Assembly (NCBI RefSeq): GCF_017352375.1
Contig: NZ_JAFEVR010000008.1
Coordinates: 402,992 to 466,991 of the forward strand
Reading direction: 5' to 3'
Length of the DNA stretch: 64,000 nucleotides
Origin: Mycolicibacterium sp. S2-37
Lineage (GTDB): Bacteria > Actinomycetota > Actinomycetes > Mycobacteriales > Mycobacteriaceae
Position 1 is the first letter of the stretch; each line of letters opens with the position of its first letter. Positions 54,462 through 63,692 of the stretch are shown here, piece by piece. Position numbers and translations under genes: made by a program. The notes beneath the pieces are model-generated. The model was given only the letters and a program-made list of their open reading frames with translations. It made no database searches and was not told where the DNA came from.

Positions 54462-55322
54462 TCAGTACTTGTAGAAGCCCTGCCCCGTCTTCTTGCCCAG
54501 CCGGCCTGCCTCGACCATGCGCAGCAGCAGCGGCGGCGCGGCGTACAGCGGCTCCTTGAACTCCTCGAACATCTTGTCTGCGATGAGTTTCAGCGTGTCC
54601 AGGCCCACAAGATCCGAAAGCCGCAATGGCCCCATCGGATGCGACAGCCCGGCGACGACGGCCTTGTCGACGTCCTCGATGGTGGCGAAACCCGCCTCGA
54701 CCATCCGGACCGCGGCGAGCAGATACGGCACCAGCAGAGCGTTGACCACGAAGCCGGACCGGTCGCTGCAGCGGACCACCTGCTTACCGAGGACGTCACT
54801 GGCGAACCGCTCGGTGCGGGCGATCGCCGAATCCGAGGTCACCAGCGTGCTGACGAGCTCGACGAGCGGAAGCACCGGCACCGGATTGAAGAAGTGCAGA
54901 CCGAGCACCCGGCCCGGATTCTCCGTTGCCGCACCGAGTTTCATGATCGGGATACTGGAGGTGTTCGACGCCAGCACCGCGTCGGGATCGGCGACGACCC
55001 GGTCCAGCTCGGCGAAGATCTGGGACTTGACGGCCTCGTCCTCGATCACCGCCTCGATGACGAGCTGACGATCCGACAGATCGGCCAGCGACGTCGTGAA
55101 CTTGAGTTTGGCCAGCGCGGCGGCCTTCTCGCGTTCGGTCACCTTGCCTGCGCTGACGCCCCGCTCGAGCGATTTGGTGATCCGGTTGCGACCCGCGGCG
55201 ACCAGGGCGTCGGTGGTCTCGAACACCAGCACGTCCACACCCGCCCGCGCGGACACCTCGGCGATGCCCGCGCCCATCTGACCGGCGCCGATGACGCCCA
55301 CTCGTTCAATGGAATTGCTCAC
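54462..55322 (-). CDS. fadB2: 3-hydroxybutyryl-CoA dehydrogenase
   Basis: 286 residues. VGVIGAGQMGAGIAEVSARAG is the NAD loop, catalytic His is in GLHFFNPVPVLPLVELV, and DRSGFVVNALLVPYL with GPLRLSDLVGLDTL follow in the C-terminal dimer domain. It oxidises 3-hydroxyacyl-CoA in fatty-acid beta-oxidation. It follows icl with repeat copy 3 between them. Corresponds to Rv0468. AGGAAG precedes GTG 55322. Confidence 0.94.
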   Translation of the reverse strand: MSNSIERVGVIGAGQMGAGIAEVSARAGVDVLVFETTDALVAAGRNRITKSLERGVSAGKVTEREKAAALAKLKFTTSLADLSDRQLVIEAVIEDEAVKSQIFAELDRVVADPDAVLASNTSSIPIMKLGAATENPGRVLGLHFFNPVPVLPLVELVSTLVTSDSAIARTERFASDVLGKQVVRCSDRSGFVVNALLVPYLLAAVRMVEAGFATIEDVDKAVVAGLSHPMGPLRLSDLVGLDTLKLIADKMFEEFKEPLYAAPPLLLRMVEAGRLGKKTGQGFYKY

Positions 55323-55347
55323 TCGTTCTTCCTAACAGACGACGAGC

Positions 55348-55395
55348 GCACGGTTGTTGCCACGTCTATTCGACATTTGCGTGCAACAACCGTGC
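55348..55395. repeat. 48-bp inverted-repeat element, copy 3
   Basis: GCACGGTTGTTG (55348-55359), 24-base spacer, CAACAACCGTGC (55384-55395). Here the palindrome extends outwards to 17 bp per arm (CGAGCGCACGG on the left). The spacer differs from copies 1 and 2. It lies between icl and fadB2. Confidence 0.8.
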
Positions 55396-55414
55396 GCTCG
55401 GCGGTGAATAACTC

Positions 55415-56701
55415 CTAGTGGAACTGGCTGCTCTCGGTGGAACCGGTCAGCGCGGTGGTCGAGCTGTTCGGGTCCACGGTGGTGGCGATCCGGTCGAAGT
55501 AACCGGCGCCGACCTCGCGCTGGTGCTTCGTGGCGGTGTAACCGCGCTCCTCGGCGGCGAACTCGCGCTCCTGCAGCTCGACGTAGGCGGTCATCTGGTT
55601 GCGGGCGTAGCCGTAGGCCAGATCGAACATCGAGTAGTTCAGGGCGTGGAAGCCGGCCAGCGTGATGAACTGGAACTTGAAGCCCATCGCGCCGAGCTCT
55701 TTCTGGAACTTCGCGATGGTCGCGTCGTCGAGGTGCTTGCGCCAGTTGAACGACGGCGAGCAGTTGTAGGACAGCATCTGGTCGGGGAACTCGCTCTTGA
55801 CGCCCTCGGCGAACTTGCGGGCCAGCTCCAGGTCCGGGGTGCCGGTCTCCATCCAGATGAGATCCGAGTACGGCGCGTAGGCCTTGGCACGGGCGATGCA
55901 CGGCTCCAGGCCGTTCTTCACCCGGTAGAAGCCCTCGCGGGTCCGCTCACCGGTGATGAAGGGCTGATCGCGCTCGTCGACGTCGGAGGTGATCAGGGTG
56001 GCGGCCTCGGCGTCGGTACGGGCGATGACGAGGGTGGGAACGTCAGCCACGTCAGCAGCGAGCCGGGCGGACGTCAGGGTGCGGATGTGCTGCTGGGTGG
56101 GGATCAGCACCTTGCCACCGAGGTGACCGCACTTCTTCTCCGAGGCCAGCTGGTCCTCCCAGTGGGAGCCGGCGACACCGGCGGCGATCATGGCCTTCTG
56201 CAGCTCGTACACGTTCAGCGCACCGCCGAAGCCGGCCTCGCCGTCGGCGACGATCGGGGCCAGCCAGTTCTCCACCGAGGTGTCACCCTCGACCTTGGCG
56301 ATCTGGTCGGCGCGCATGAGGGCGTTGTTGATCCGGCGGACGACCTGCGGCACCGAGTTGGCCGGGTAGAGGCTCTGGTCGGGGTAGGTGTGGCCGGACA
56401 GGTTGGCGTCACCGGCGACCTGCCACCCGGACAGGTAGATGGCCTTGAGACCCGCGCGGACCTGCTGGACGGCCATGTTGCCGGTCAGCGCGCCGAGGGC
56501 GTTGACGTACTCGAGGTCGTGCAGCTGGTTCCAGAGCACTTCGGCACCGCGGCGGGCGAGGGTGTTCTCCTCGACGACGGAGCCCTGCAGCGCGACGACG
56601 TCCTCGGCGGAGTACTCGCGGGTGATGCCCTTCCACCGGGGGTTGGTGTCCCAGTCCTTCTTGATCTCTTCTGGTGACTTCGGCTGGCCAACGGTCGACA
56701 T
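55415..56701 (-). CDS. icl: isocitrate lyase
   Basis: 428-residue glyoxylate-cycle enzyme splitting isocitrate to succinate and glyoxylate. Catalytic C191 is in the KKCGH loop ([15 protein letters not shown]), and the lengths and other motifs match mycobacterial Icl1 (Rv0467). AAGGAG precedes ATG 56701. It is controlled by RamB in M. tuberculosis, and RamB-like TTGCGAAG repeats lie upstream. Confidence 0.97.
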   Translation of the reverse strand: MSTVGQPKSPEEIKKDWDTNPRWKGITREYSAEDVVALQGSVVEENTLARRGAEVLWNQLHDLEYVNALGALTGNMAVQQVRAGLKAIYLSGWQVAGDANLSGHTYPDQSLYPANSVPQVVRRINNALMRADQIAKVEGDTSVENWLAPIVADGEAGFGGALNVYELQKAMIAAGVAGSHWEDQLASEKKCGHLGGKVLIPTQQHIRTLTSARLAADVADVPTLVIARTDAEAATLITSDVDERDQPFITGERTREGFYRVKNGLEPCIARAKAYAPYSDLIWMETGTPDLELARKFAEGVKSEFPDQMLSYNCSPSFNWRKHLDDATIAKFQKELGAMGFKFQFITLAGFHALNYSMFDLAYGYARNQMTAYVELQEREFAAEERGYTATKHQREVGAGYFDRIATTVDPNSSTTALTGSTESSQFH

Positions 56702-56857
56702 TGACTGCTCCTTCGGTTACTCGACATCGCCGCGGTGCGACCGGACCGACTGCCCGGTTTGTTAACACCCGAACGACTTCACTGATTTCGCTATGTCGAG
56801 GATGCCTCACCGCATAACCGCAGGTCCACCCGTTTCTGTTGCCAATTTTCGCCAAGC

Positions 56858-56886
56858 CTTCGCAGCAACTTGCGAAGGTTGCGAAG
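56858..56886. promoter_or_regulatory. candidate RamB sites upstream of icl
   Basis: CTTCGCA (56858-56864), six bases, TGCGAAG (56871-56877) form an inverted repeat; TTGCGAAG occurs at 56870-56877 and again at 56879-56886. The same TTGCGAAG appears before ramB (57874-57881). RamB control of icl1 is established in M. tuberculosis; site assignment is inference. The remaining 273-bp gap (56702-56974) holds no gene. Confidence 0.6.
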
Positions 56887-56974
56887 ATCAGCTGCAGCTT
56901 TACCGGTTCAGTAGTTACTCATCGGTAACGAGTTTTCGCAGGTCAGTACGCCCGTACTGTTAAACCTGGGAGCC

Positions 56975-57796
56975 TCACAGGGAGAAGAGGCAGGCGACCG
57001 CTTTGGTCTCCTCGCCCACCACATATGTGAGCGTTGTAACAGTCTTGTCGACCAGATCCGGGCCGAACTTGTCGGTCGATCCGGCCGGGTGAACGTGGCT
57101 GACGATCTCCAGCTTGTCGCCGAGAGCCACCGGAAGGTCGTGTTCGATGGTCACCCGCAGCGGCCCGGCGAGCAGTTCGGGATGGTGGTACAGGTAGTCC
57201 TCCACGACCGACCAGTACACCGAGTTGTTCATGTGGTCGAAGATGTCGATGTCGCTGACCCGGACGGGATACTCCCGGATCTCCTGGGCGTCCTCACGGC
57301 TGCCTGCGGTCAGATAGGCCTTCCAGCGCAGCCGGTTGACGTCGGTGGTGCGTTGCAACCCGGCGATGAAGTCGTCGGAGATCCGCGCCGGCCCCTGCGT
57401 CTCCCGGTTGATGTTGATCCAGAAGGCCTCCGACTCCATCAGACCGCCCTTGCGGCCATCTATGCGCACCCGCATCTCGCACCACCGGTTCGACGTGCCC
57501 GAACACCAACGGCGCAGCCGCAACATGTCCTGGAACTCGATCGGGCGGATCAGGTCGATCATCGTGCGTCGCACGATCCACAGCGGGTGCGTCTCCTCGA
57601 ACCCCAGCTCGCGGAGGTGGTCCGAGCCGATGTCCTGGATGTGCCGGGTGGCTGCGTCGAACTTCAGGCGCCCGGCACGGTCGACATCGGCGACCCGCAA
57701 CGGCCAGCCGGTGTCGAACACGTCGGGATGCGGATCCGGGACGGGCATCATGACCTTGGCCAGACCCGTGCTACCTGTCGACGTCGCGCCGCTCAC
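56975..57796 (-). CDS. acyl-ACP thioesterase-like protein (Rv0466)
   Basis: 273 residues of the FatA/FatB-like double hotdog family. WPLRVADVDRAGRLKFDAATRHIQDIGSDHL opens the first domain and VRVSDIDIFDHMNNSVYWSVVEDYL the second, with the catalytic Asn-His in DHMNNSVY. It probably releases fatty acids from ACP. GTG 57796 has GAGGAGG seven bases upstream, which decides the start. Confidence 0.87.
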   Translation of the reverse strand: MSGATSTGSTGLAKVMMPVPDPHPDVFDTGWPLRVADVDRAGRLKFDAATRHIQDIGSDHLRELGFEETHPLWIVRRTMIDLIRPIEFQDMLRLRRWCSGTSNRWCEMRVRIDGRKGGLMESEAFWININRETQGPARISDDFIAGLQRTTDVNRLRWKAYLTAGSREDAQEIREYPVRVSDIDIFDHMNNSVYWSVVEDYLYHHPELLAGPLRVTIEHDLPVALGDKLEIVSHVHPAGSTDKFGPDLVDKTVTTLTYVVGEETKAVACLFSL

Positions 57797-57873
57797 CTGA
57801 AAACCTCCTCGAACCGCCCCGCGTGACTTTCCCGGGCGGCCCCGATCCTGCCACAGCACCTGACCTGCCAAGA

Positions 57874-57914
57874 TTGCGAAGCAGACCCTTCACAGCGTTG
57901 TTAGCCTGGTTGAC
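57874..57914 (+). promoter_or_regulatory. ramB promoter with TTGCGAAG and leaderless -10
   Basis: TTGCGAAG at 57874-57881 matches the icl sites. TAGCCT at 57902-57907 lies seven bases before GTG 57915. RamB probably binds its own promoter, as known in M. tuberculosis; the exact site is inferred. Confidence 0.5.
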
Positions 57915-59342
57915 GTGGCCAAAACGTTCGTCGGGGCACGCGTCCGGCAGCTGCGCGGAGAGCGCGGTTACAGTCAGGCCGCGCTGGCGCAGATGCTCGA
58001 CATCTCCCCCAGTTACCTCAACCAGATCGAGCACGACGTCCGGCCGCTGACGGTTGCGGTGCTGCTACGGATCACCGAGGTCTTCGGGGTGGACGCCACC
58101 TTCTTCGCCTCCCAGGACGACACCCGCCTGATTGCCGAACTGCGCGAGGTCGTCATGGACCGTGACCTCGGGGTGGACGTCGAGTTGCCCGAGGTGGCCG
58201 ATCTGGTCGCGACACATCCGGCGCTGGCCCGGGCGATGGTCAACCTGCACCGGCGCTACCGGCTGGCCACCACACAGCTCGCCGCCGCCACCGAGGACCG
58301 CTACAGCGGCGTCAGCATGGGGGGCAGCGGGAGCGGTTCGATCACGATGCCGCACGAGGAGGTGCGCGACTACTTCTACCAGCGGCAGAACTATCTGCAC
58401 GAACTCGACACCGCCGCTGAGGATCTCACCGTGCGCATGCGGATGCACCGCGGCGACCTGGCCGGCGAGCTGGTCAACCGGCTGACCACCGTGCACGGTG
58501 TGCACATCGTGCGGCGCATCGACCTCGGTGACACCGTGCTGCACCGCTACCTGCCCGAGACCAAGACCCTCGAGATCAGCAGTCACCTCTCGACGGGTCA
58601 GCAGATCTTCAAGATGGCGACCGAACTGGCCTATCTCGAGTTCGGCGACCTCATCGACAAGATGGTCGACGAGGGTATGTTCACCAGCGACGAGTCACGC
58701 ACGCTGGCCCGCCTCGGCCTGGCCAACTACTTCGCCGCCGCCACGGTGCTGCCCTACCGCCAGTTCCACGACGTCGCGGAGAACTTCCGCTACGACGTCG
58801 AGCGACTGTCGGCGTTCTACTCGGTCAGCTACGAGACGATCGGCCACCGGCTGTCCACCCTGCAGCGCCCGTCGATGCGTGGGGTGCCGTTCTCGTTCGT
58901 GCGGGTGGACCGGGCGGGCAACATGTCGAAACGCCAGTCCGCTACGGGTTTTCACTTCTCGTCGAGCGGCGGGACCTGCCCGCTGTGGAACGTCTACGAG
59001 ACCTTCGCCAACCCGGCGAAGATCGTGGTGCAGGTGGCGCAGATGCCGGACGGCCGGAACTACATGTGGGTGGCGCGGACGGTGGAACGGCGGGCCTCGC
59101 GCTACGGACAACCCGGCAAGACGTTCGCGATCGGCCTCGGTTGCGAACTGCGCCACGCGCACCGGCTGGTCTACTCCGAGGGGCTGGATCTGTCCGGTGA
59201 CAACGCGACCCCCATCGGGGCGGGCTGCCGGGTGTGCGAGCGCGACAACTGCCCGCAGCGCGCGTTCCCGGCGCTCGGCCGCGCGCTCGACCTCGACGAG
59301 CACCGGTCGACGGTGTCGCCGTACCTGGTCAAGCAGACCTGA
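57915..59342 (+). CDS. ramB: RamB-type transcriptional regulator
   Basis: 475 residues: XRE HTH at about 7-65 (VRQLRGERGYSQAALAQMLD, then SPSYLNQIEHDVRPLT), a large central domain, and a C-terminal DUF2083 domain with cysteines (GAGCRVCERDNCPQRAFPALG). It represses icl1 and its own gene in M. tuberculosis (Rv0465c), adjusting glyoxylate flux to carbon source. Divergent from the thioesterase-like gene by 118 bp. Confidence 0.94.
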   Translation: MAKTFVGARVRQLRGERGYSQAALAQMLDISPSYLNQIEHDVRPLTVAVLLRITEVFGVDATFFASQDDTRLIAELREVVMDRDLGVDVELPEVADLVATHPALARAMVNLHRRYRLATTQLAAATEDRYSGVSMGGSGSGSITMPHEEVRDYFYQRQNYLHELDTAAEDLTVRMRMHRGDLAGELVNRLTTVHGVHIVRRIDLGDTVLHRYLPETKTLEISSHLSTGQQIFKMATELAYLEFGDLIDKMVDEGMFTSDESRTLARLGLANYFAAATVLPYRQFHDVAENFRYDVERLSAFYSVSYETIGHRLSTLQRPSMRGVPFSFVRVDRAGNMSKRQSATGFHFSSSGGTCPLWNVYETFANPAKIVVQVAQMPDGRNYMWVARTVERRASRYGQPGKTFAIGLGCELRHAHRLVYSEGLDLSGDNATPIGAGCRVCERDNCPQRAFPALGRALDLDEHRSTVSPYLVKQT

Positions 59343-59395
59343 CTCCCACCCGGCGCGACGGCTCCGCGGGAAGAGTCTGTGCCAGACTCGAATAC

Positions 59396-59947
59396 GTGAG
59401 CCCGTCCCAGGCACGTATCCCCGCCACCCGCAGCCTGCGCGAACTCGGTCCGATCGGCTGGATCGCCGCCAGGGCGGGAGCCCGGGCGATCCGGGCGCCC
59501 CGGTTCCACCTGTTCGACGTGCTGGCTCAGCACCGGCTGCTGTTCCTCGCCTGGCTGCCCTACAGCGGGATGCTGCTCGGCCCCCTGGGCAAGCTCTCCC
59601 GCCAGGACGCCGAGACGGTGATCCTGCGGGTCGGCCACCTGCGGGGCTGCGAATACGAACTGCAGCAGCACCGCAGATTGGCGCGCAGCCGCGGTCTGGA
59701 CGCCGCGACGCAGGAGAAGATCTTCGCCGGTCCCGACGCCGAAGGGCTCACCGAGCGGCAGCAGACCCTCATCACCGCCACCGACGAGTTCGTCGTGACC
59801 CGCGGTGTGTCGCCGCAGACGTGGACCGCACTCGCGCGCCACCTGAGCAAGCAGCAGCTCATCGAGTTCTGCATGCTCGCCAGCCAGTACGACGGACTGG
59901 CCGCGACGATCGCCACACTGCAGGTGCCCCTCGACTTCCCGGACTAG
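59396..59947 (+). CDS. AhpD/carboxymuconolactone decarboxylase-domain protein (Rv0464c)
   Basis: 183 residues of the AhpD/CMD fold (SRQDAETVILRVGHLRGCEYELQQH, GLTERQQTLITATDEFV). The usual CxxC is reduced to C-x-Y-E (RGCEYELQQH), so peroxidase chemistry like AhpD is unlikely; a decarboxylase-type or ligand role is possible. GTG 59396 starts VSPSQARIP; the longer frame is unsupported. Its stop overlaps the convergent CxxC gene by four bases. Confidence 0.84.
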   Translation: MSPSQARIPATRSLRELGPIGWIAARAGARAIRAPRFHLFDVLAQHRLLFLAWLPYSGMLLGPLGKLSRQDAETVILRVGHLRGCEYELQQHRRLARSRGLDAATQEKIFAGPDAEGLTERQQTLITATDEFVVTRGVSPQTWTALARHLSKQQLIEFCMLASQYDGLAATIATLQVPLDFPD

Positions 59948-60634
59948 GGCCTGCGGCCGCACACCGTCCACAGCTCGTGTGCGCTCGACAGATGTTGCGC
60001 CGCAACGTCGTCCGAGCCGGCGGCGAAGAACCCGTCCTGCAACCGGTCGCCGACCGCCTGCGCGCTCACCCAGGCCAGAGCCGTCGCCTTGGACGCGCTC
60101 TCGAACGGCGCGGTGACGGTGAGTACGGCGTCGACCACGTCGGCGAGATGTCGTGCGGGTCCGACGCCGTCGGCGGCACACAGCTCGTCCAGGCTGCGGG
60201 CAAGCGGAAGGCCGCACCAGTCCAGGAGATCCAGCGCGGAGACGACGTCGGAGAAGTACCCCAGATCGGCGGGATAGTCGGCGAGCAGTGCAGCCCAGAC
60301 GGCGCCGGCCCAGCTCAAGACGGCAGCGGACTCCTCGGGTCGCCAGGCCGGCAACCGGTCTTTCAGGTCGGCCAGCCGGAAGTCGAACACCGGCTCAGGC
60401 GTGTGCTGCATGACCTCGAGCAGCCGCGGCACGAAGTGGCGCAGACCGTCGTCGTCCATCGACATCACGTGCACGGCCACGAGCTGGGACAGGGATACCT
60501 CGCGCGGTGCGGTGGCGCGGATGTCGGCGACCGACCATTCCGCGCCGCACTGCACACACCCACAGATCGTCCGGCAGTGGATACCGGCGGAACGTGTCGT
60601 AGAGCCGCTCGACGGCGGCCGCCAGCGCACTCAT
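59944..60634 (-). pseudogene. conserved CxxC protein with dinucleotide frameshift
   Basis: Starts at ATG 60634 (SALAAAVERLYDTFRRYPLPDDLWVC) and must change frame at a run of GT repeats near 60552-60560 to continue into CGAEWSVADIRATAPREVSLSQL and the rest to 59944. With one more GT unit the junction reads LWVCVQCGAEWS, restoring a C-x-x-C. It would be about 230 residues with a helical C-terminus; family unknown. Either a sequencing slip, a natural frameshift or a phase-variable gene. Confidence 0.7.
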
Positions 60635-60641
60635 CGCCGGC

Positions 60642-60911
60642 CTACAGGTACGTCACGCCCAGGACGACGAGCGAGAACAGCAGCGGCGACACCGGCAACC
60701 CCCACAGAAACGCGGCCGGCACGTGGGCCTTGCGCTGGTACATCCGCCAGCCGAGCAGGCCGGCCGCGACCGCGAGCAGCACCGAGGCCGCCGCAACCAC
60801 CAGCACCCAGGTGCTGACGTCCGAAGCGTTGGTGGCCAGCGTGATGGCGATCAGCCACAGGATGTGACCGACCACCAGTCCGCCGACACCGGCGACGATC
60901 TCGTTTCTCAA
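60642..60911 (-). CDS. small membrane protein (Rv0463-like)
   Basis: 89 residues with three helices ([62 protein letters not shown]). The likely start is TTG 60911, overlapping the lpd TGA by four bases (TTGA); no ATG fits. Function unknown. Downstream of lpd as in M. tuberculosis. Confidence 0.72.
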   Translation of the reverse strand: MRNEIVAGVGGLVVGHILWLIAITLATNASDVSTWVLVVAAASVLLAVAAGLLGWRMYQRKAHVPAAFLWGLPVSPLLFSLVVLGVTYL

Positions 60912-62302
60912 AAGTTGATCATGTGGCCGACCAGACCGTGGAAGCACTCCTGCAGCGCCTCCGACATGGTCGGGTGGGTGTGCACGTTACGGGCGAGCTC
61001 ACCCGCGGTCAGATCCCACTTCTGCGCCAGGGTCAGCTCGGGCAGCAGCTCGGAGACGTCGTGCCCGATCAGGTGCCCGCCGATCAGCTCGCCGTACTTC
61101 TTGTCGGCGATGAGCTTGACGAAACCGCTCGGGTCACCCATACCGTGTGCCTTGGCGTTGGCGGTGAACGGGAACTTCGCGACCACCACGTCGTAGCCCT
61201 CGTCGCGGGCCTGCTCCTCGGTGAGCCCGAAGCTGGCGACCTGGGGCTGACAGAAGGTGGCGCGCGGCATCATGCGGTAGTCGCCCAGCGGCAGCGTCTC
61301 GGCGCCGGCGATGGTCTCGGCGGCGACCACGCCCATCGCCTCGGCGACGTGCGCCAGCTGCAGCTTTCCGGTGACGTCGCCGATTGCGTAGATGCCTTTG
61401 ACGTTGGTGCGCATGTAATCGTCGATCGCGATGCCGCCCCGGTCGGTCAGTTCCACACCGGTCTTCTTCAGGTCGTAACCGTCCACGTTGGGCACGAACC
61501 CGATGGCCTGCAACACCTTGTCGGCCTTGAGCTCCTGGGACTTCCCGTCTTTGCTCACGGTGACGGTGACCGTCGAACCGTCGTCGTCGATGGACTCGAC
61601 CTTGGTGCCGGTGAGGATCTTGACGCCCAGCTTCTTGTACTGCTTCTCGATCTCCTTGGAGACCTCGGCGTCCTCGTTGGGCAGGGCGCGCGGCAGGAAC
61701 TCCACGATGGTGACGTCGACGCCGTAGTTCTTCATCACGTAGGCGAATTCCATACCGATCGCGCCCGCGCCGGCGATGACGATCGAGGAGGGCAGCTCGC
61801 GCTGCATGATCTGCTCTTCGTAGGTGATGACGTTCTTGCTCATCTTGGTGCCGGGCACCAGCTTGGTGTGCGCGCCGGTGGCGATGATGACGTTGTCGAA
61901 GGTGACCTGTTCGGTCCCGCCGTCGTTCAGATCGACCGACAACGTGTGGTCGTCGGTGAACCTGCCGTAGCCGTGGATCTCGGTGATCTTGTTCTTCTTC
62001 ATCAGGAAGTGCACACCGGTGACACGGCCGTCGGCGACCTTGCGGCTGCGATCGAACGCGACGCCGTAGTCGAACGTCGCCTCGCCGCTGATCCCGAAGG
62101 TCTTGGCTTCCTTGGTGAAGATGTGGGCCAGTTCGGCGTTGCGCAGCAGCGCCTTCGACGGAATGCACCCGACATTGAGGCACACGCCGCCCCAGTACTT
62201 GGGTTCGACGACTGCGGTGTTCAGACCGAGCTGGGCGGCACGGATGGCTGCGACGTACCCGCCGGGGCCTGCTCCGAGAACGACGACGTCATAGTGGGTC
62301 AC
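60908..62302 (-). CDS. lpdC: dihydrolipoamide dehydrogenase
   Basis: 464-residue flavoprotein reoxidising dihydrolipoyl groups of the pyruvate and branched-chain dehydrogenase complexes and of the peroxynitrite/peroxide defence. [21 protein letters not shown] binds FAD, CLNVGC (C41/C46) is the redox disulfide, [20 protein letters not shown] binds NAD, and the C-terminal [17 protein letters not shown] has the catalytic His-Glu pair. GTG 62302 follows TAGGGT by seven bases. Corresponds to Rv0462. Confidence 0.97.
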   Translation of the reverse strand: MTHYDVVVLGAGPGGYVAAIRAAQLGLNTAVVEPKYWGGVCLNVGCIPSKALLRNAELAHIFTKEAKTFGISGEATFDYGVAFDRSRKVADGRVTGVHFLMKKNKITEIHGYGRFTDDHTLSVDLNDGGTEQVTFDNVIIATGAHTKLVPGTKMSKNVITYEEQIMQRELPSSIVIAGAGAIGMEFAYVMKNYGVDVTIVEFLPRALPNEDAEVSKEIEKQYKKLGVKILTGTKVESIDDDGSTVTVTVSKDGKSQELKADKVLQAIGFVPNVDGYDLKKTGVELTDRGGIAIDDYMRTNVKGIYAIGDVTGKLQLAHVAEAMGVVAAETIAGAETLPLGDYRMMPRATFCQPQVASFGLTEEQARDEGYDVVVAKFPFTANAKAHGMGDPSGFVKLIADKKYGELIGGHLIGHDVSELLPELTLAQKWDLTAGELARNVHTHPTMSEALQECFHGLVGHMINF

Positions 62303-62315
62303 GGTGTCCACCCTA
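62303..62315 (-). promoter_or_regulatory. leaderless -10 box of lpdC
   Basis: TAGGGT on the minus strand (62315-62310), seven bases before GTG 62302. Confidence 0.5.
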
Positions 62316-62333
62316 GTGGTCGTCGCGGCTGGG

Positions 62334-62900
62334 TCAGCGTGCGATCCAGCCGAAGACGTATGCCCCGTACAACGCGGCGGCACCGGCCGTGGACGCCATC
62401 GGCGCCGACATCAGCGCGACGGCCAGCGCGGCCAGTATGGGCCGGTTCTGCACCATGGCGACGAGCAGGCCGGCGACCGTGCAGACCACCAGGTAGACCA
62501 GCACACCGAACACCGACCAGGTCTTGTCCAGGTCGGTGTCGGCGACCCACAGGTGGTACAGCCCGGCGCCGATCGGAACGGCCACCACCCAGACGGCGGC
62601 GACGATCAGCGCGAATACCCAGCGCTTGAGGAACTGGTAGGTGCTGGGCACCGCGAGCGGCTGCACCGGCGGCACCAGCATCGGCTGCGATCCGGTTTCC
62701 GGGTCGAGCGCCTGATAGGCGACCGGATCGGGATCCGGGTCGAGGGTGAGCGTCGACACCGGCGTGTGCTGGGCGCGGGCGGCAGGCGCCATCGCGGGCA
62801 TGGGTGCGCTGAAGGCGCCGGTGTCGAACGTCGGCAGGTAAGGGGAGGTCGGCTCCCCTGACGTCGACGTGCCGTTCGTGCCGTTGCGCGTGTCAGCCAC
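62334..62900 (-). CDS. membrane protein with long polar N-terminus (Rv0461-like)
   Basis: 188 residues: about 90 residues of Pro/Ala/Asp-rich polar sequence followed by three helices ([62 protein letters not shown]). Function unknown. It overlaps the next upstream gene (Rv0460-like) by eight bases and ends 31 bp before lpd. Confidence 0.78.
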   Translation of the reverse strand: MADTRNGTNGTSTSGEPTSPYLPTFDTGAFSAPMPAMAPAARAQHTPVSTLTLDPDPDPVAYQALDPETGSQPMLVPPVQPLAVPSTYQFLKRWVFALIVAAVWVVAVPIGAGLYHLWVADTDLDKTWSVFGVLVYLVVCTVAGLLVAMVQNRPILAALAVALMSAPMASTAGAAALYGAYVFGWIAR

Positions 62901-63171
62901 CGTTGACCACCTCGATCAGGACCAGCGCACCCAGCCACCCCGGTCCGACGGCCAGGAGGAAGGCGCCCAACGTCGTCATCCAGCGACGTCCCGAGACCAG
63001 GATCATCAGCAGACCGAGAGCGCCGGGCACGCCCACCACCAGCGCCATCACTGCGTCCGGTCGGACGGTGGCCGTGATGAGCAGGGTGGACGTGACCGCG
63101 GCGAGCAACCCGATCGCGGCGCCGACCAGCATCGCGCCGGTCAGCAGCCAGGTGCGCGGCAGCGGTATCAC
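62893..63171 (-). CDS. small hydrophobic protein (Rv0460-like)
   Basis: 92 residues, mostly hydrophobic: four segments beginning WLLTGAMLVGAAIGLLAAVTSTLLI and ending WLGALVLIEVV. Candidate start GTG 63171 (VIPLPRTW). The upstream extension is the antisense of DUF779. Function unknown. Confidence 0.7.
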   Translation of the reverse strand: MIPLPRTWLLTGAMLVGAAIGLLAAVTSTLLITATVRPDAVMALVVGVPGALGLLMILVSGRRWMTTLGAFLLAVGPGWLGALVLIEVVNGG

Positions 63172-63200
63172 GCTCCCGACGATAACGCCGCGATGCGCCG

Positions 63201-63692
63201 CTAAGCCTGCACGCGCGCGGCGCGCCCAGGTATCGGACACGCATCGATTGCCTCGGCCACCACGGCGGCGCGTCCGGGCGGACGCCGGCCCTCGGCGTAC
63301 TGGGCACCGGTCACCGGCGGGTCGGCGGTCAGCGCGTCGTTCTCCGCGTCGGTGAACGCGCGGCCGCGGGACAGGAACCGCATGCCCTCCGGCGCTTCGA
63401 GACTGAACCCGCCGCCGCGGCCGGGCACCACGTCGATGACCAGCTGGGTGTGCTTCCAGGTGTCGAACTGCGGTCCGGAGATCCACACCGGAACGCCGTC
63501 GGCACCCACGTCGAGCACCGCGAGCAGGACATCGCGGTCCCCGACGATGAAGTCACCGTCGGGGTAACACATCGGCGACGACCCGTCACAGCACCCGCCG
63601 GACTGGTGGAACATCAACGCGCCGTGGCGGCCCTGCAACTTCGTGAGCAGGTCCGCCGCCGCCCGCGTCACCAGTGCCCGGTGGGGTGCCAT
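63201..63692 (-). CDS. DUF779 protein (Rv0459-like)
   Basis: 163 residues of the DUF779 family, usually found beside aldehyde dehydrogenase genes. LQGRHGALMFHQSGGCCDGSSPMCYPDGDF supplies the Cys/His cluster that likely binds metal or heme; FSLEAPEGMRFLSRGR ends the domain. It starts next to the aldehyde dehydrogenase stop, consistent with a coupled pair. Role probably supports the dehydrogenase. Confidence 0.85.
   Translation of the reverse strand: MAPHRALVTRAAADLLTKLQGRHGALMFHQSGGCCDGSSPMCYPDGDFIVGDRDVLLAVLDVGADGVPVWISGPQFDTWKHTQLVIDVVPGRGGGFSLEAPEGMRFLSRGRAFTDAENDALTADPPVTGAQYAEGRRPPGRAAVVAEAIDACPIPGRAARVQA

Noticed and set aside
53429..55395. CRISPR-like array from the three repeats
   Set aside because: The copies are about 970 and 950 bp apart with genes between, the repeats are inverted palindromes with internal spacers, and no cas genes are present.
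55418..56677. A 419-residue plus-strand frame opposite icl
   Set aside because: Antisense of a fully conserved gene, with no domain resemblance.
60923..62629. A 568-residue plus-strand open frame opposite lpdC
   Set aside because: It is the mirror of the lpd coding frame, rich in His/Gly/Asp repeats typical of antisense high-GC frames, and lpdC is intact.
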